Origin: Nepenthes gracilis
Taxonomy: Eukaryota > Streptophyta > Magnoliopsida > Caryophyllales > Nepenthaceae
Direction: 5' to 3'
NCBI GenBank assembly: GCA_033239525.1
Contig: BSYO01000023.1
Span: 10,730,385-10,794,384, forward strand
Length of the DNA stretch: 64,000 nt
Below, one piece after another: positions 1-11,500 of this stretch. The notes beneath the pieces were generated by a model. It was not told the DNA's origin and ran no database searches. It saw only the letters and a list, made by a program, of their open reading frames with translations. A program made the position numbers and the translations under genes. Numbering within the stretch: the stretch's first letter is position 1; each line of letters starts with the position of its first letter.

Positions 1-1110
1 TTGTCAATGAGGCAATCAATACAACAACTACGCCACTAAATATAGATAAAGACAATATTATTTGATAGGGTCAAGGCAATCTAAACTTGCTTAATGGGAA
101 GGTTTATGTATCCAAATGTTGAGATTTGAGGTTTAACTGATCTGACTTAGGAGGCTGGACAATATTGGAGACAACTGAAACCTCGAGTTTCCAGATAATA
201 TCAAAATACTACGATCCTATGTCATTGGTAATGGATGTTCAATTTGACTATGGACGGATTGATGGCACCTTTGGGAATCATCCTAGAGCAACTTCAAGAG
301 TTTTTCTTATCATTAGTGGATGTTTACCATTATCTTCTTAGATGTCTAATATTATCGGTGAGAATGTGTGGTGTTGGTTAAATGAAGACTTCTGTTGTCA
401 TAGGGCCCATGTTCCTATGCGTTCCTATGAGCCTAATGTACATATTGAAGGCTAGATGGCTTGGGATATTGGAAGCACTACTATTTTCTATTTGAAAACA
501 CCATGGAGGTTCTTTCTGCTAGAAGAAGAGACTATTCATTGGTTCGATTTGGTGTGGGTGCAACCTTGGACTCCTAATTCCTTCATTTTTACCTTTCTTA
601 TCTGGAGCAACTTAGTAACAGAGATATGATTCACAAATTTCTAAATTATTGCCCATATTACCTTTGTGAAAGATGGGATGTAATTAATTTGCTGAAATTT
701 TTTTCAGATAGCCTGAGATTTTCTTCCTCATAAAAGTAATTGTTATTAGCCTTTTGATGATTACAAGCATAATGTGAAATGGGCTAGTATCAGATGGAAG
801 GGAGGAACCCATCGACAGCTATCTTTAGATTTGTTTTGGCAATGACGGTATTTGGCACGAGAAGAATGATGCAGTGTTTAAGATTCGGCTTGGCTTTGTA
901 ATTCAAGTACAAATTTTTGTCTTTTTTGTCTTATTTGTTTGTTTGTTTTGAACACTTTTGCTAGTGCCCTTGATGGTGTTTGTAGAGAATTGGCCTCGAG
1001 TAGCCGGTAGTTTTTGGAGTTTTGAATTACTAGTTCTTTGATGTCATACTTGTGCATAATTTCTAGTTATATATATCAATTGCTTATTCAAAAGAAAAAG
1101 AGAGAACATA
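1..1110 (+). mobile_element. Possible degenerate LINE 3' part
   Basis: No long open frame. The 3' side (about 880-1,110) is T-rich and ends in a TTATTCAAAAGAAAAAG-like tail of the kind seen at plant LINE 3' ends. Short coding-like pieces near 480-860 are broken by stops. Weak call. Confidence 0.25.
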
Positions 1111-1319
1111 TGTATTAGCATACAAAACAATACTAAAACTATTTACGGTATATTTGGTTGTTGGAATGGAATAAGGCGGGAATAAAATAGTTATTTCAGG
1201 GAATAGAATAGAATGGGAATAGAGTTGGAATTGTTATTCTCATATTTGGTTGTTAGAATAAAATAACGTGGGAATTAATATTCTTTTGTTTGGTTTGTAG
1301 AATAGTACGAACAATAAGG

Positions 1320-1411
1320 TGTGAATAGTGATAATAATAATAATGATAATAGTAATAATAATAATTATTATTATTATTATAAATAATAATAATTATTATT
1401 AATATTATTAT
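1320..1411. repeat. TAA/TTA microsatellite, left half
   Basis: Runs of ATA/TAA turn into a palindromic TTA run. This tract is the insertion target of the solo LTR at 1,412-2,752 and continues on its other side. Confidence 0.85.
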
Positions 1412-2752
1412 TGTTGGGTCCCAATATAAGGGCCCACAAAATACGGCCTAAAGAATAGACCCAAAAGCCCAATTTAGTTCCTTAGACTAAAAATGCCTTA
1501 CTAGCTCGAAAACGTGGGCTAGTGTCCCAGAAGCCCAAGTAGCGACAACAGTCTGAGAAGTCCTTTTAACCAAAAGGAGCTCGAAGACACTGCAAGGGAC
1601 TAACGTTATTAAAGAAACTCGAGAAACGTTTGAAAATCCTAGCCCCACAAATCCAAGGACTTGAAGAAGAACAAGAGAACCTTCTAACAGACGAGGACAG
1701 CCTTGACATCTCCACACAAGAAGCCAAAATGACTGAGCGTGCCAGGTCAAATTAGATGACTCGCCGTCACCCAAAAGCACACACTGTCATGAAAAGACCA
1801 ATGGCTCCAGACACGCCGTATCTGCAGAGCAGGCGTCACTGCCACGCCGTATCTGCAGAGTAGGCGTCCCTGTCACGCCGTACCCGCAGGACTAGTGACG
1901 GTGTCCCTGTCAAGCTGCGCCTGCAGAATTGGTGACAAGCTCCCCTGACATGCCAACGCCACGTGTCCTCTTCCCAGAGGTATAATTTTCCTCTATACAT
2001 ACCTTTCTTCAGGCCCCGGATTAATCCGAGAGATCAGAAAAGGCTCGAGGACTCTGCACAAGTAACCAAAGATCATTTAGTCATTAAGAGAGCAGTTAAC
2101 GTTCGAGAGCTGTCTCCCTCAATGAGTCCGCATACTCACAAAGGGATAAGACACGATGCTTAAGGATGAGGACTTTTTGACACACGGCCGCGAGCGCCAG
2201 TTAAGCAACTTCGTAATTACCAAAAAGCACGCAACCACTGCAAATCGTCGCCTTTACAGCGCATAATAACACTCAGAGCATGCTTTGTCACTCCAAGGCT
2301 GACAGTGAGGGTCTGCATGCCTGACATAGCCAGCAGGGCAGGTGGACAACCTCCCAACCATACATCGGCTGCCACATGGACTACCCTTAAAAAACATTCT
2401 TCTACTATAAATACCTAGCAAAGACTCTAAACAAGGGGCTTTTTCCTATTTGATTCCGTGACTTTTCTCCTCTTTCCAGGCGAGAAGAAAAAGGTTCTTG
2501 AGATCCAAAAAAGGAGAGAGCTCTCAAGGGAGAGAAAATTGGAAGAGAAAGGGAAGATATTCCCACAAACTTATATTTTGTAACACTTCCACCGATAGTG
2601 AAGTATTTTCAAAGGCTCAGAGTCTCGTGATTTTTTCTCCTCATTCAATTGGAGGTTTTTCACATAAAACTCGGCGTCTTTCTCTCCCTCTCTACATTTT
2701 CGCACCCCTATACATTTGGGTTACACCGAACCCCGAAATTTGAAACGCAACA
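1412..2752 (+). mobile_element. Solo LTR with perfect 5-bp TSD
   Basis: Starts TGTTGGG and ends GCAACA (inverted TGTTG/CAACA ends). It is flanked by ATTAT at 1,407-1,411 and 2,753-2,757. TATAAATA at 2,406-2,413 gives plus orientation. It is more GC-rich than its surroundings and carries internal repeats. No second LTR or internal domain is present, so this is a recombined solo LTR. The TG..CA ends and the length (1,341 bp) suggest a Ty3-type element. Confidence 0.9.
1812..1950 (+). repeat. Short tandem repeats inside the solo LTR
   Basis: Four imperfect copies of a 31-37-bp unit built around CACGCCGTATCTGCAGA and GGCGTCCCTGT. They lie in the presumed U3 upstream of the LTR TATA box, a common site for promoter repeats. 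Confidence 0.75.
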
Positions 2753-2940
2753 ATTATAATAATAATTATTATTATAAAACATAATAATAATAATTATTAC
2801 AAAATATAATAATAATAATTAAATATAATAATAATATATTATTATATTTAATTATTATTATGTTTTATTATTATTATATTTTGTAATTATTATTATTATT
2901 ATGAAACAATAATAATAATAGTATGAAATAAAAATAATAA
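2753..2940. repeat. TAA/TTA microsatellite, right half
   Basis: Continues the tract interrupted by the solo LTR. Alternating TAA and TTA runs are self-complementary over more than 100 bp. Confidence 0.8.
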
Positions 2941-3169
2941 CAGGGGGAATAATTATTTACATTTTTGTGAAAATTGCTAATTCCACATAAATGGTAGGAA
3001 TATTTATTTCTACAAATATAAAAATAAATATTTTTAGAAAAATATTTATTCTCAATTAAATTTATAATTAAACGGATAAATATCTATTACCTGAAAATAA
3101 AAATTTTATTTCTACCTTATATAAATATGGATTTTGAGAGTAGCGTTTAAAAGGGGGAGTTTCCGAAGG

Positions 3170-6030
3170 ATTACTACATACGAGCCGCATAAGCAATTTC
3201 ATACTTTTAGTAGCTTACATGTAGCTTAACCTCATTTTGAAGAATGCAGATGCCTAGATTTGTAGGGGGAAGCCAAATGCTTTTTCAGCCATATCTCCTC
3301 TATCAATGAGAAGTGGCATGAGATTCAATGATCCTTGTGGTCAACTATCTTTACTATAGGAACTATCCATATCTATTGGAGGAGACGAGTGGATGAACTA
3401 TTCGAGGCCGAGCAGAACAAGTGAAGTATATGTGATCGAACCATATCTGTTATGTAATTTGAGTAGGAACTAAAATTTTAAAGAATTTTTAACAATTTAC
3501 ACGTGATATAACTTACTCCTTGAAGATATTAGGCCCTTACATTACAAAAGAAAAGGAAGCCAAAATTGATTTTGAAATCGTGCATCATCTATCAATCATA
3601 TATCAGTAAGATTTAGTGCTCCTTACTTATCAAGAACTATTCACTATCCTATATTAACATTAAGCGATCAATGGGTAAATTATACGAAGTTGGGTTGATG
3701 AGATGAAGTATTTGAGCCTGAATTTTATCTATTACACAAAATTGAGCAGAGTATGAATATTAGAAGGCCGAGGTAGCGCTGCAGTGGACTTTTGTCCAAA
3801 TCTAGATGAGTTAGCATATACCATGCATGAGCCCACTTCAACAAATTAAACAAACCATGTCAACTTCTTGACAAACAAACATAATGTAATTTATGTGGGA
3901 AAAATATATCGACGAAAAATCCCAACTAGTAGAAGGCATCCAGAAAAAAAATAAAATGTCAAATTTTTTGACATCATTTGCTATAAAACAAAGTCTTAAA
4001 CTTATACAAAGAATTTTGTGATTAATACTTAATATGCTTGAAAAAAAAATTGTACAAAAATTACTATCTTATTCTTGACACCAAAATATATTAGAATAAT
4101 GACCAAAAATATTAAAAAAGGAATTTATAGCTCTTCCACTTTGGTTGTGACGCTAAATTATCGTGTAATCATCTTATAATTACATACTCAATCTTTTTAA
4201 ACTTTAGTAAAGATATATATTGACAAAATGATAAGGTTGCTATATTAGGTCATTGGAATCATGAGTTTAGATTATGAAAATTATATCTACATATTAAAGT
4301 GTAAAATTATACGCATTCGATTTTATTTAGAATACATGAAATATGAAAAAAGGGTTTCATGTACTAGTTGATTATGTGAAGGTCGTTTTAATAATAAGAA
4401 ACAGAAACATCCATTCATGTTGCCCATCATGTTGCGACGAGATAGTGTGTTTTACACCTAGTTCTTTATTTTACATGAAGAAAAATAAGCAATGGCAACA
4501 TAATTTTGGTCATAAGGTTAACCCCTTGACCTCTCTCCTACAAGGGAGCAAGTTAAAATGCTATGTGGTAAGTACATTTAGTATTGGTATATGTATAATA
4601 TTTAGTAGCAATAGAAATTAATTTCATATCTAGAAAATCTCTGTGGGAGTAACCCATTACAGAGGATGCCATGTATCAAACATGTCTTGTGACTTAGAAT
4701 ATGTGCATGTATATATGTCTATTTAGTTAGGGTTATAAATGCTTAAAATGGTTTATCCAAAACGTTAAATTGTTACAGAAAGTTGAAAATAAATTTTTAC
4801 CAGGATTGATTATCTAACTTTTTATTTGAATTCATAAGAAGATTAAATAATAATATATATTCATAATAAATAAATTATATAACAAAATAAACATACGAAT
4901 TCTATGTAAAAAATATTTTAAACTAAGAAAAAATATAGTAAAAAATTTTAATTATATAATGTGTCTAGTTACAATAAATACTTTAAAATCACCTTCAAAT
5001 TCACAACAGATTTAAATAAATTAAATAATGTACAATAAGATAATAATATGAACAAAATTATTGGTATGATTTCATACATTAGATGATGAAGAAAGGAACG
5101 TAATTAAATAGCGATAAAAAAAAAAAAAAATCCTCTTTCTATTATCCATTTTTTTCGCAATTCAACACATAAAAAAATGTTGAATAAACTCACACATTCT
5201 ACCATCTCATTACAAAACGGAGCAAAAACTATTTTTAAAAAGAATCTGACGTTTGAACATTGGCAGTTAATATTCAAACACTGATAGTTGGTGTTTAAAC
5301 ATGACAAGTAAAACTACATTTACATTGAAAATAATGCACTAACAACCTTCAAGCACCCCTCAAGCATTCCAATCTCTGGAATACATGCATGAGCATCCCA
5401 TCATGTGTCCATTGGCGTTGATTTTTCACACTACTTCAATCATAAGCTTGAGCGAATCCTCCATCAAATCAAACAAATATTCAAATGATCCATCTATTGT
5501 TATGATATTTATAAGAGAGTGGCTTATAACTTAACACAATTTCCTCATGTCCTTATAGGTAACCTCTCAACTCTCTGGTAATTGTTATTTTTTGCACGTT
5601 GGAAACTTTTTCTCCACTAGGGTACCAGTGTTGGATTCACGAATTTATTATTGAGGCATTAGAACCCAATCGTAACATCCCAATGTTTCTATTTGGAATA
5701 TTGGGCCTTCAATTTGGGATGATTATTACAAAAAATAATTAGGGTTATCAATTATGGGTGAGCTTATACTAATTTTGTATTGAGGTTGGATGTATTAGAT
5801 TTGCAAGACCGTTTGATAGATATTGTAGTACTTTTTTATTAACAATTTGTAATTATTTTTATTATCTTAGAATAATAGTTATGATTTACTGTAATATTAG
5901 TACGTATTGTAACTGACCTAATTACAGGATACAACCTGTCTTAACGTCCGTCAAACTAATTTTAAATCATAATATATTAATCAATCGAATAAACAATCAA
6001 ACATACACAGGATCCACAATATGCCACAAT
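3170..6030. other. Intergenic AT-rich DNA, nothing recognised
   Basis: No coding signature and no element ends that I can pair. It includes a poly-A run near 5,118 and about three imperfect copies of a short unit (near 5,247-5,302). Confidence 0.5.
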
Positions 6031-6035
6031 CTTCT

Positions 6036-6048
6036 GGCTCTGATAACA
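6036..6048 (-). other. Retrotransposon primer-binding site (minus strand)
   Basis: Read on the minus strand it is TGTTATCAGAGCC, 12 of 13 matching the initiator-tRNA-Met PBS consensus TGGTATCAGAGCC. It lies 10 bases inside the LTR that ends at 6,059. Confidence 0.6.
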
Positions 6049-6058
6049 AATCAAGACA

Positions 6059-7810
6059 TGTCACCTTGTTAGACCTAATTTCGGAAGATGCTTGCAAATG
6101 TCATCAAACCTGTAGAAGCATTTTATAAATCAAATTATACTAGGTTTCAATTAAAGCATACATTTCCTTCATCAATTACAAAATAATACATAAATACAAT
6201 CCTCAGGCCCAAAAGAATCACTACTGTACCAAAAATAGAAAAGATAATGTCTAAAATACATCATACAACATCCTTAAGCTCTAAAACGAGGCACTAATCC
6301 TTCATTCCTACTTGTCGGTCAAAAACTCGTATTGATCATCTGAAGGATTAGCAAAAATAGTAAGGGAGTGAGCCAAATATTCAACAAAACACGCTCACAC
6401 ATATATATCAAGGAATATTTATATTTTATATTTGAATCATAATAGTATATATTGAAAAAAATAGAGATAAATGAATAATCATAAAACATGAATAGAAAAG
6501 AAATACTTTCATAATACATTCCAAATTTCTTCAATTCCTTTCTATTTTCTTATTCATCAAATCGTGTTGAAAACTTATTTTTGTTGGGGATTAGGGTCTG
6601 TAAATTTTACTAACTAAAGGAGCGGTTGCTTGAAACTTGAATTATATTTACTTCTACATAATCAAAAGCCTTCTCCTCCTATTCAAGACTTAGAGGCAGG
6701 CCGTCTACATAAAATTTTATAGATAAGGCTTTAGCCACAAAGCGGTTCTTAGTTGATATTGATATTTTACTATAATATATTAAGGTATGTCAAAATATAT
6801 TATCTAATGAACATTTCTTAGTCCAATTTCTTAAATTCTTAAGGAATTCTACTATTAAGTTCATACATCATTGGCTCTCACACATTTGGAGAACAGTTCA
6901 TAAATTCTTAATTTAATTATAGAATATCCATTCATAATTCTTTTCCATAGAGCTTGCATATTTTGCCATGGCTATTTCTTAATCATGAGAGTTCATTAAT
7001 AATACAGATAAAATAAAATGTCCAAATAGTGAAACAAAACATGCTACATAAAAAAATATTAAATATACGATGTATTTTGAGTACGCATAAACAACATGGA
7101 ATAATTTAAAAATCATAAACTTGAAACACAACTATGTAGAAATAGGATATTTAGCCTCTAAATATGGATAGAAAATTTTTATAGCATATATATTTAAGAT
7201 ACAAGTAAATAAATGGTAATTTTTGACAAATCTTGCTATAAAAATATGGACAAGTAACAAATATGTACAATTTTCATATCCTTACTTCAAAATTTTAATT
7301 AGGATGAGTATTAAAACAATAATATTCAAAATGAATGAAAATAAACAATAACAACCGAAAAGGAAAGTTTAGAGTGCATTTGCCTTGACCAGATTTATTA
7401 GTTTTCTTATTCGGATTGTCTGGATTTAAGCTCTCGGGACCTCTCCTTCACTTTCTCTTTGTTTTCTTCCCTTCCCATTCGACTTTCTCTCTCCTCTCTG
7501 CCCAAAATCGTGCAAAAATAGCGAGCAGGTGGCTCATTTTAACCACTCCGGCGCTCAAGCGTTGGTTGAGCACGTGCTTGGGCGTGGGTGTTTTGAAAAT
7601 TGTGCTTGAGTGCGGCAATTCTAAAAAATGCGCTTTGGACACACCTTGGACGCTCCCATTCTACCAAAAGCGCCCTGGGGCACCTTGGACGCCACTCGCG
7701 CCCAAACCTTCCACAGCTATATTTGCTTCCGATACTTAATTTTCTCGTATACTTTAAATATAGTTTTGATTATATTAATTTAATTACTTCTAATTATAAT
7801 ATTTTAAACA
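6059..7810 (-). mobile_element. LTR (minus strand) upstream of the ALG12 promoter
   Basis: On the minus strand it starts TGTTTAAAATATT and ends GGTGACA next to a PBS. On the plus strand the order of short modules (GGGAGTGAGCC, a TTTGCCTTGA-like block, then a CT-rich tract) resembles the LTRs at 38.9-46.1 kb and the relic at 20.5-22.5 kb. No partner LTR or TSD was found, so the element is truncated. Its end is about 650 bp from the ALG12 TATA candidate. Confidence 0.5.
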
Positions 7811-8463
7811 CAACCGCCCCTCTCTTCTTCACCTTGCTCTCAGCCTCCCCTCATGCCCGAACCAAATAAGATCATATCTCAACCTTAATTGGTACTTACT
7901 TTGAGGAAGCAGGTTTAATGGATGATTTCAGTACATCCCCATGACATTTGGTGTTATATAATATAAAAAACTCTAAAAGAGACAGGTATTCATGTTTTGA
8001 GAGTTTTTAACGTGATATACGTACTGTTATATAACTCAGAAAGATCAATTTGGATTAATTTTTTATATACTCCAACATTGTCGATAAAATAAAATTTCAT
8101 AATTATATTTAGAAAAAAATAAATGAGAGTAAAACTTAAACATGGAAAATATAGAATATTTTTTTAAATATTTATTCCATTTTAGTTGTTAATTCCCTGA
8201 AAATTTAAATTTCTATTCACAAAACTTAAACATTTTTAAAATTATAAATAATATTCAAATAATTTATATATATATATATTTTATAATTATATTTTTATTT
8301 GAAAAGATAATTTTTTTTATTTATTTCAAATTTTTTATATAAAAAATTATATAAAAATAATATAAATGGAGAAATTCTTTCAAAATTAATTTTTTTCCCC
8401 AAATTTTACACAATTTTTTTTTTTTTTGTAAGAAGTAAACCACAGACAGTTTGTTTTTTTGGA
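7811..8463. other. AT-rich upstream region of ALG12
   Basis: The stretch between the LTR and the TATA candidate includes a short TA run near 8,267 and T-runs. No specific elements identified. Confidence 0.4.
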
Positions 8464-8471
8464 TATAAATA
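8464..8471 (+). promoter_or_regulatory. Candidate TATA box of ALG12
   Basis: TATAAATA lies 77 bp upstream of the ATG. It is followed by a locally GC-rich, pyrimidine-rich leader (about 8,480-8,547) that contrasts with the AT-rich DNA upstream. Transcription probably starts near 8,495-8,505, giving a 5' UTR of about 45-50 nt. Inferred from position only. Confidence 0.45.
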
Positions 8472-8547
8472 ATCGTACTGGGTGTTTCGGTCCCGTGGGT
8501 CGATTGCTCGCGTAATCTCAGCGTTCTCGGTCTCTTCCTCTGCGCCA

Positions 8548-8584
8548 ATGGCTGGCAAATCTTGGAAATTTATGCAAAACTATG
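8548..8584 (+). CDS. ALG12: ALG12 exon 1 (residues 1-12)
   Basis: The ATG context is CCAATGG. The exon codes a short polar N-terminus ending in NY, and the donor GTGAAT splits Gly13. Reading past the donor meets a stop after 28 codons, so splicing here is needed. The match of exon 2 to family sequence confirms the junction. Confidence 0.9.
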
Positions 8585-11500
8585 GTGAATCAACATCTAT
8601 AGGAAACTTTAGCATGAAACTGGTTTTGTTCTGAGCTAAGTTTAACTATCTGACCAAAGTTCATTGTTTGTCTGAAGGGTACGATCTGCTTTTGGGATCA
8701 ATAGCTGCATTTTATGTATTCACCGTCCCCTACACCAAGGTTGAGGAAAGCTTTAATATGCAGGTTCGATAACACAAATTTTCTTTGTATTAATTTCTTA
8801 ACCGAACTGAAATTTGAGTTTATTTTTCTACATTTCCTCTGGTTCTTTTTGTTGTTAGTACTAAAAATAAGTGTCATTGTTTGTTTTTCCAGGCCATGCA
8901 TGATATAATTTACCATCGGCATCACTTAGATATGGTCAGTGTATTTCTTATGTTAATTCATTTTCTGCGAAATAATCGTTTATCAAATTCAAGCTGGAGC
9001 ATGCCAATTTCTAGTTATTTTTGTTTGTTTTTTTACTCAACAGTACGATCATTTGGAGTTTCCTGGTGTTGTTCCTCGTACTTTCATTGGTACGTTTTAT
9101 TGTTTCACTGATAATTTCCGATTATCAATTCTATTCTCGGCTTTTATGGATTTGTGTATAGACAGACAACAAGTATGGCGAAGATGTCTTTGGAATGGCT
9201 GTTACTAACGACACATTCACTTTCTGCTCTGTTAAATTTTTCTAACCACTCACGCCGGTTCTTTTACTGTAGTACTGTTGTTCACATGTTAGCAATTGCC
9301 CTAGATTTGAGGTGTTTGTTGTGCTACGTGGACATCATCCTTCATATGATAGAATTATGGATTACATATTTTGTATGTTACATATATCTTAGGGACTGAT
9401 TTGTTAGGATATAGATGAAAAAGCTGGAAGCAACTTGCGATTTTACCATAAATCCAGGAGAGTTTTATATGTGACTGATTTGTTAGGATTAACAAAAAAA
9501 ACTGATGGTAATAATGGGGAAACTTTAGGGGTTGAGGTTTGAAATTGATGGGAACTGGAAAAGGTGCAGATTCTTCATGATTTTCATACAAGTCAATATG
9601 TAAGCCTTACAAATAACATGCCTTCCATCCTTATGGTACAAACTACAGGAAGTAGCATAGTTTAAAAGATATAAATGTCACTGCATTAAAAAAACATTAA
9701 AGTTTTATAGCAAGGGTTGGCAAACAAGGTTTCCTGGACTGCAGGCTTTGGAAAAGGCATCACAACTGCAAGGAAAACATGGGATTGCTATCAAGTGCTC
9801 TAAAAGGAACACGGTTTGGTACTATCCTTTTCCCCCTTTTACAGGAAGGAAATTGAATTTTATAAAGTATTCATGAAACACTTAGGGGCTCCCAACATGT
9901 TTTACCTTTGAATGTTTTCAGCTCCATGTACTGTGGATTGGTTTCATCAAGTTATATGAGAAGGATAAATCCTGTGAAATATATTGCATGAGGTACATTG
10001 GCTGGCTTCACTCCTGGCATAATCATGGGAGTTCTAAGCTGCCAAGAAATGATGCCTGGAAGGCCTAGATGATAGGACATATGTAATGGAGACTATGATT
10101 CTAGATGCTATTGTTAGTGAGCCATAGCTTTGATCCTAGACATTCATAGGTCTATTTGTGGAATCCTATTGGGAATTTCAAGGTATTATTACATTGGACA
10201 CAATGTATGCTTTTTTTTTGGTTTCACATTATTGTCTTTTTCGTACAGGTGCCTGGCTTGTATCCATTATGGCATCTCCAATTATATCAATAATGAGTTT
10301 CCTGTCATTGCCAAAGATTTGGAGTCTTATTACATTGGACACAATGTATGCTTTTTTTTGGTTTCACATTATTGTCTTTTTCCTACAGGTGCCTGGCTTG
10401 TATCCATTATGGCATCTCCAATTATATCAATAATGAGTCTCCTGTCATTGCCAAAGATTTGGAGTCTCATTGCAGGTGACCTTACCTCTTCTAATGCTTT
10501 ATCATAGCCAAAAACTGAAACTGTATTTCCTTTGTGATCTTGCTGTCAAGATTATGTTATTTAGTTTGGAATTTTATATGTTTGTTTTTGTTGGTCACTT
10601 TATAGTTATTTATTTATTTATTCTATGCTTTGTTAACATAATATTCCTGTGTTGACAAGTTAAGGTGTTCTGGCTTTACTTGAGGATAATGAATGCCATT
10701 GTTTTATTAGGGGTTAGTCCTTGGGGACAGGACATCTGTATGCCATAACAAACTGTTTTTCTTTTTTGCTTTTTGGGTTTTTCAGTAAAGTCTATTGTTC
10801 AAATTGTGGAAAGAGTTAACTGAACTATTTTGTATATGGAAACTTCTTCCGCCATAATGGTGCTGCTCACAATGTTTAAGAATTATGTCAATTCTACACC
10901 TGTCAAGAATAAGGTTGTAAAAGCTTGCTTGATTCTTATTAAAGGAGGCATATAGTTGATTGAACATAGTCAAAGAGCATGGGGATTGGATACAGGAACA
11001 TATTGTGTTGACCATCTCTCCACACCTTCATCTTGCTATTTTAAATTACATCACTAGAGTTTTATTGATATTCTGGAGATTGATGTTTTTTTTTTTGAGG
11101 TCCATTCTGTCAGTATTTTTGTTGTTTATGGCGTCCCATACCTATGGTTTATATCACTCATCATCCCTCCACTGTTTGTTCTTGTTACTTATTTAGTCAA
11201 CAACTCCTTTTCACACTTGTCTTTCTTATATTCTCCTGATGGTCTCATTTCTCATGTATGGGATGAGGTTGTTGCAAAGAGTGAGTTGTGAAAAGATTAG
11301 TCTAAAACATGTGAGAGTAAATAGATTACAGGGTCAAATGGTATATTTTTTATAGGCCTAAAGACTCCTTCCGTATGTGGGAGTGCAAGGTATGGTAATT
11401 AGATGTGAAAATGGCAGTTAAAATGCATAAATGGAATAGAGAGGGTTGATAGCTTACGAAGGAAACATTCTCTACCTTGTTTAGGCTTTGTTCCTTTGTA

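Noticed and set aside
5668..5690. TAACATCCCAATG as a plus-strand LTR start
   Set aside because: Resembles the TGTAACATCCC start of some Gypsy LTRs, but I found no matching end, TSD or second LTR.
7416..7739. 107-codon open frame upstream of ALG12
   Set aside because: Sits in the CT-rich and GC-richer part of the minus-strand LTR; similar CT blocks recur in related LTRs without a conserved frame.
10130..10507. 125-codon open frame
   Set aside because: Produced by the exon 5 tandem duplication read in a non-ALG12 frame; the peptide is internally repeated for that reason.
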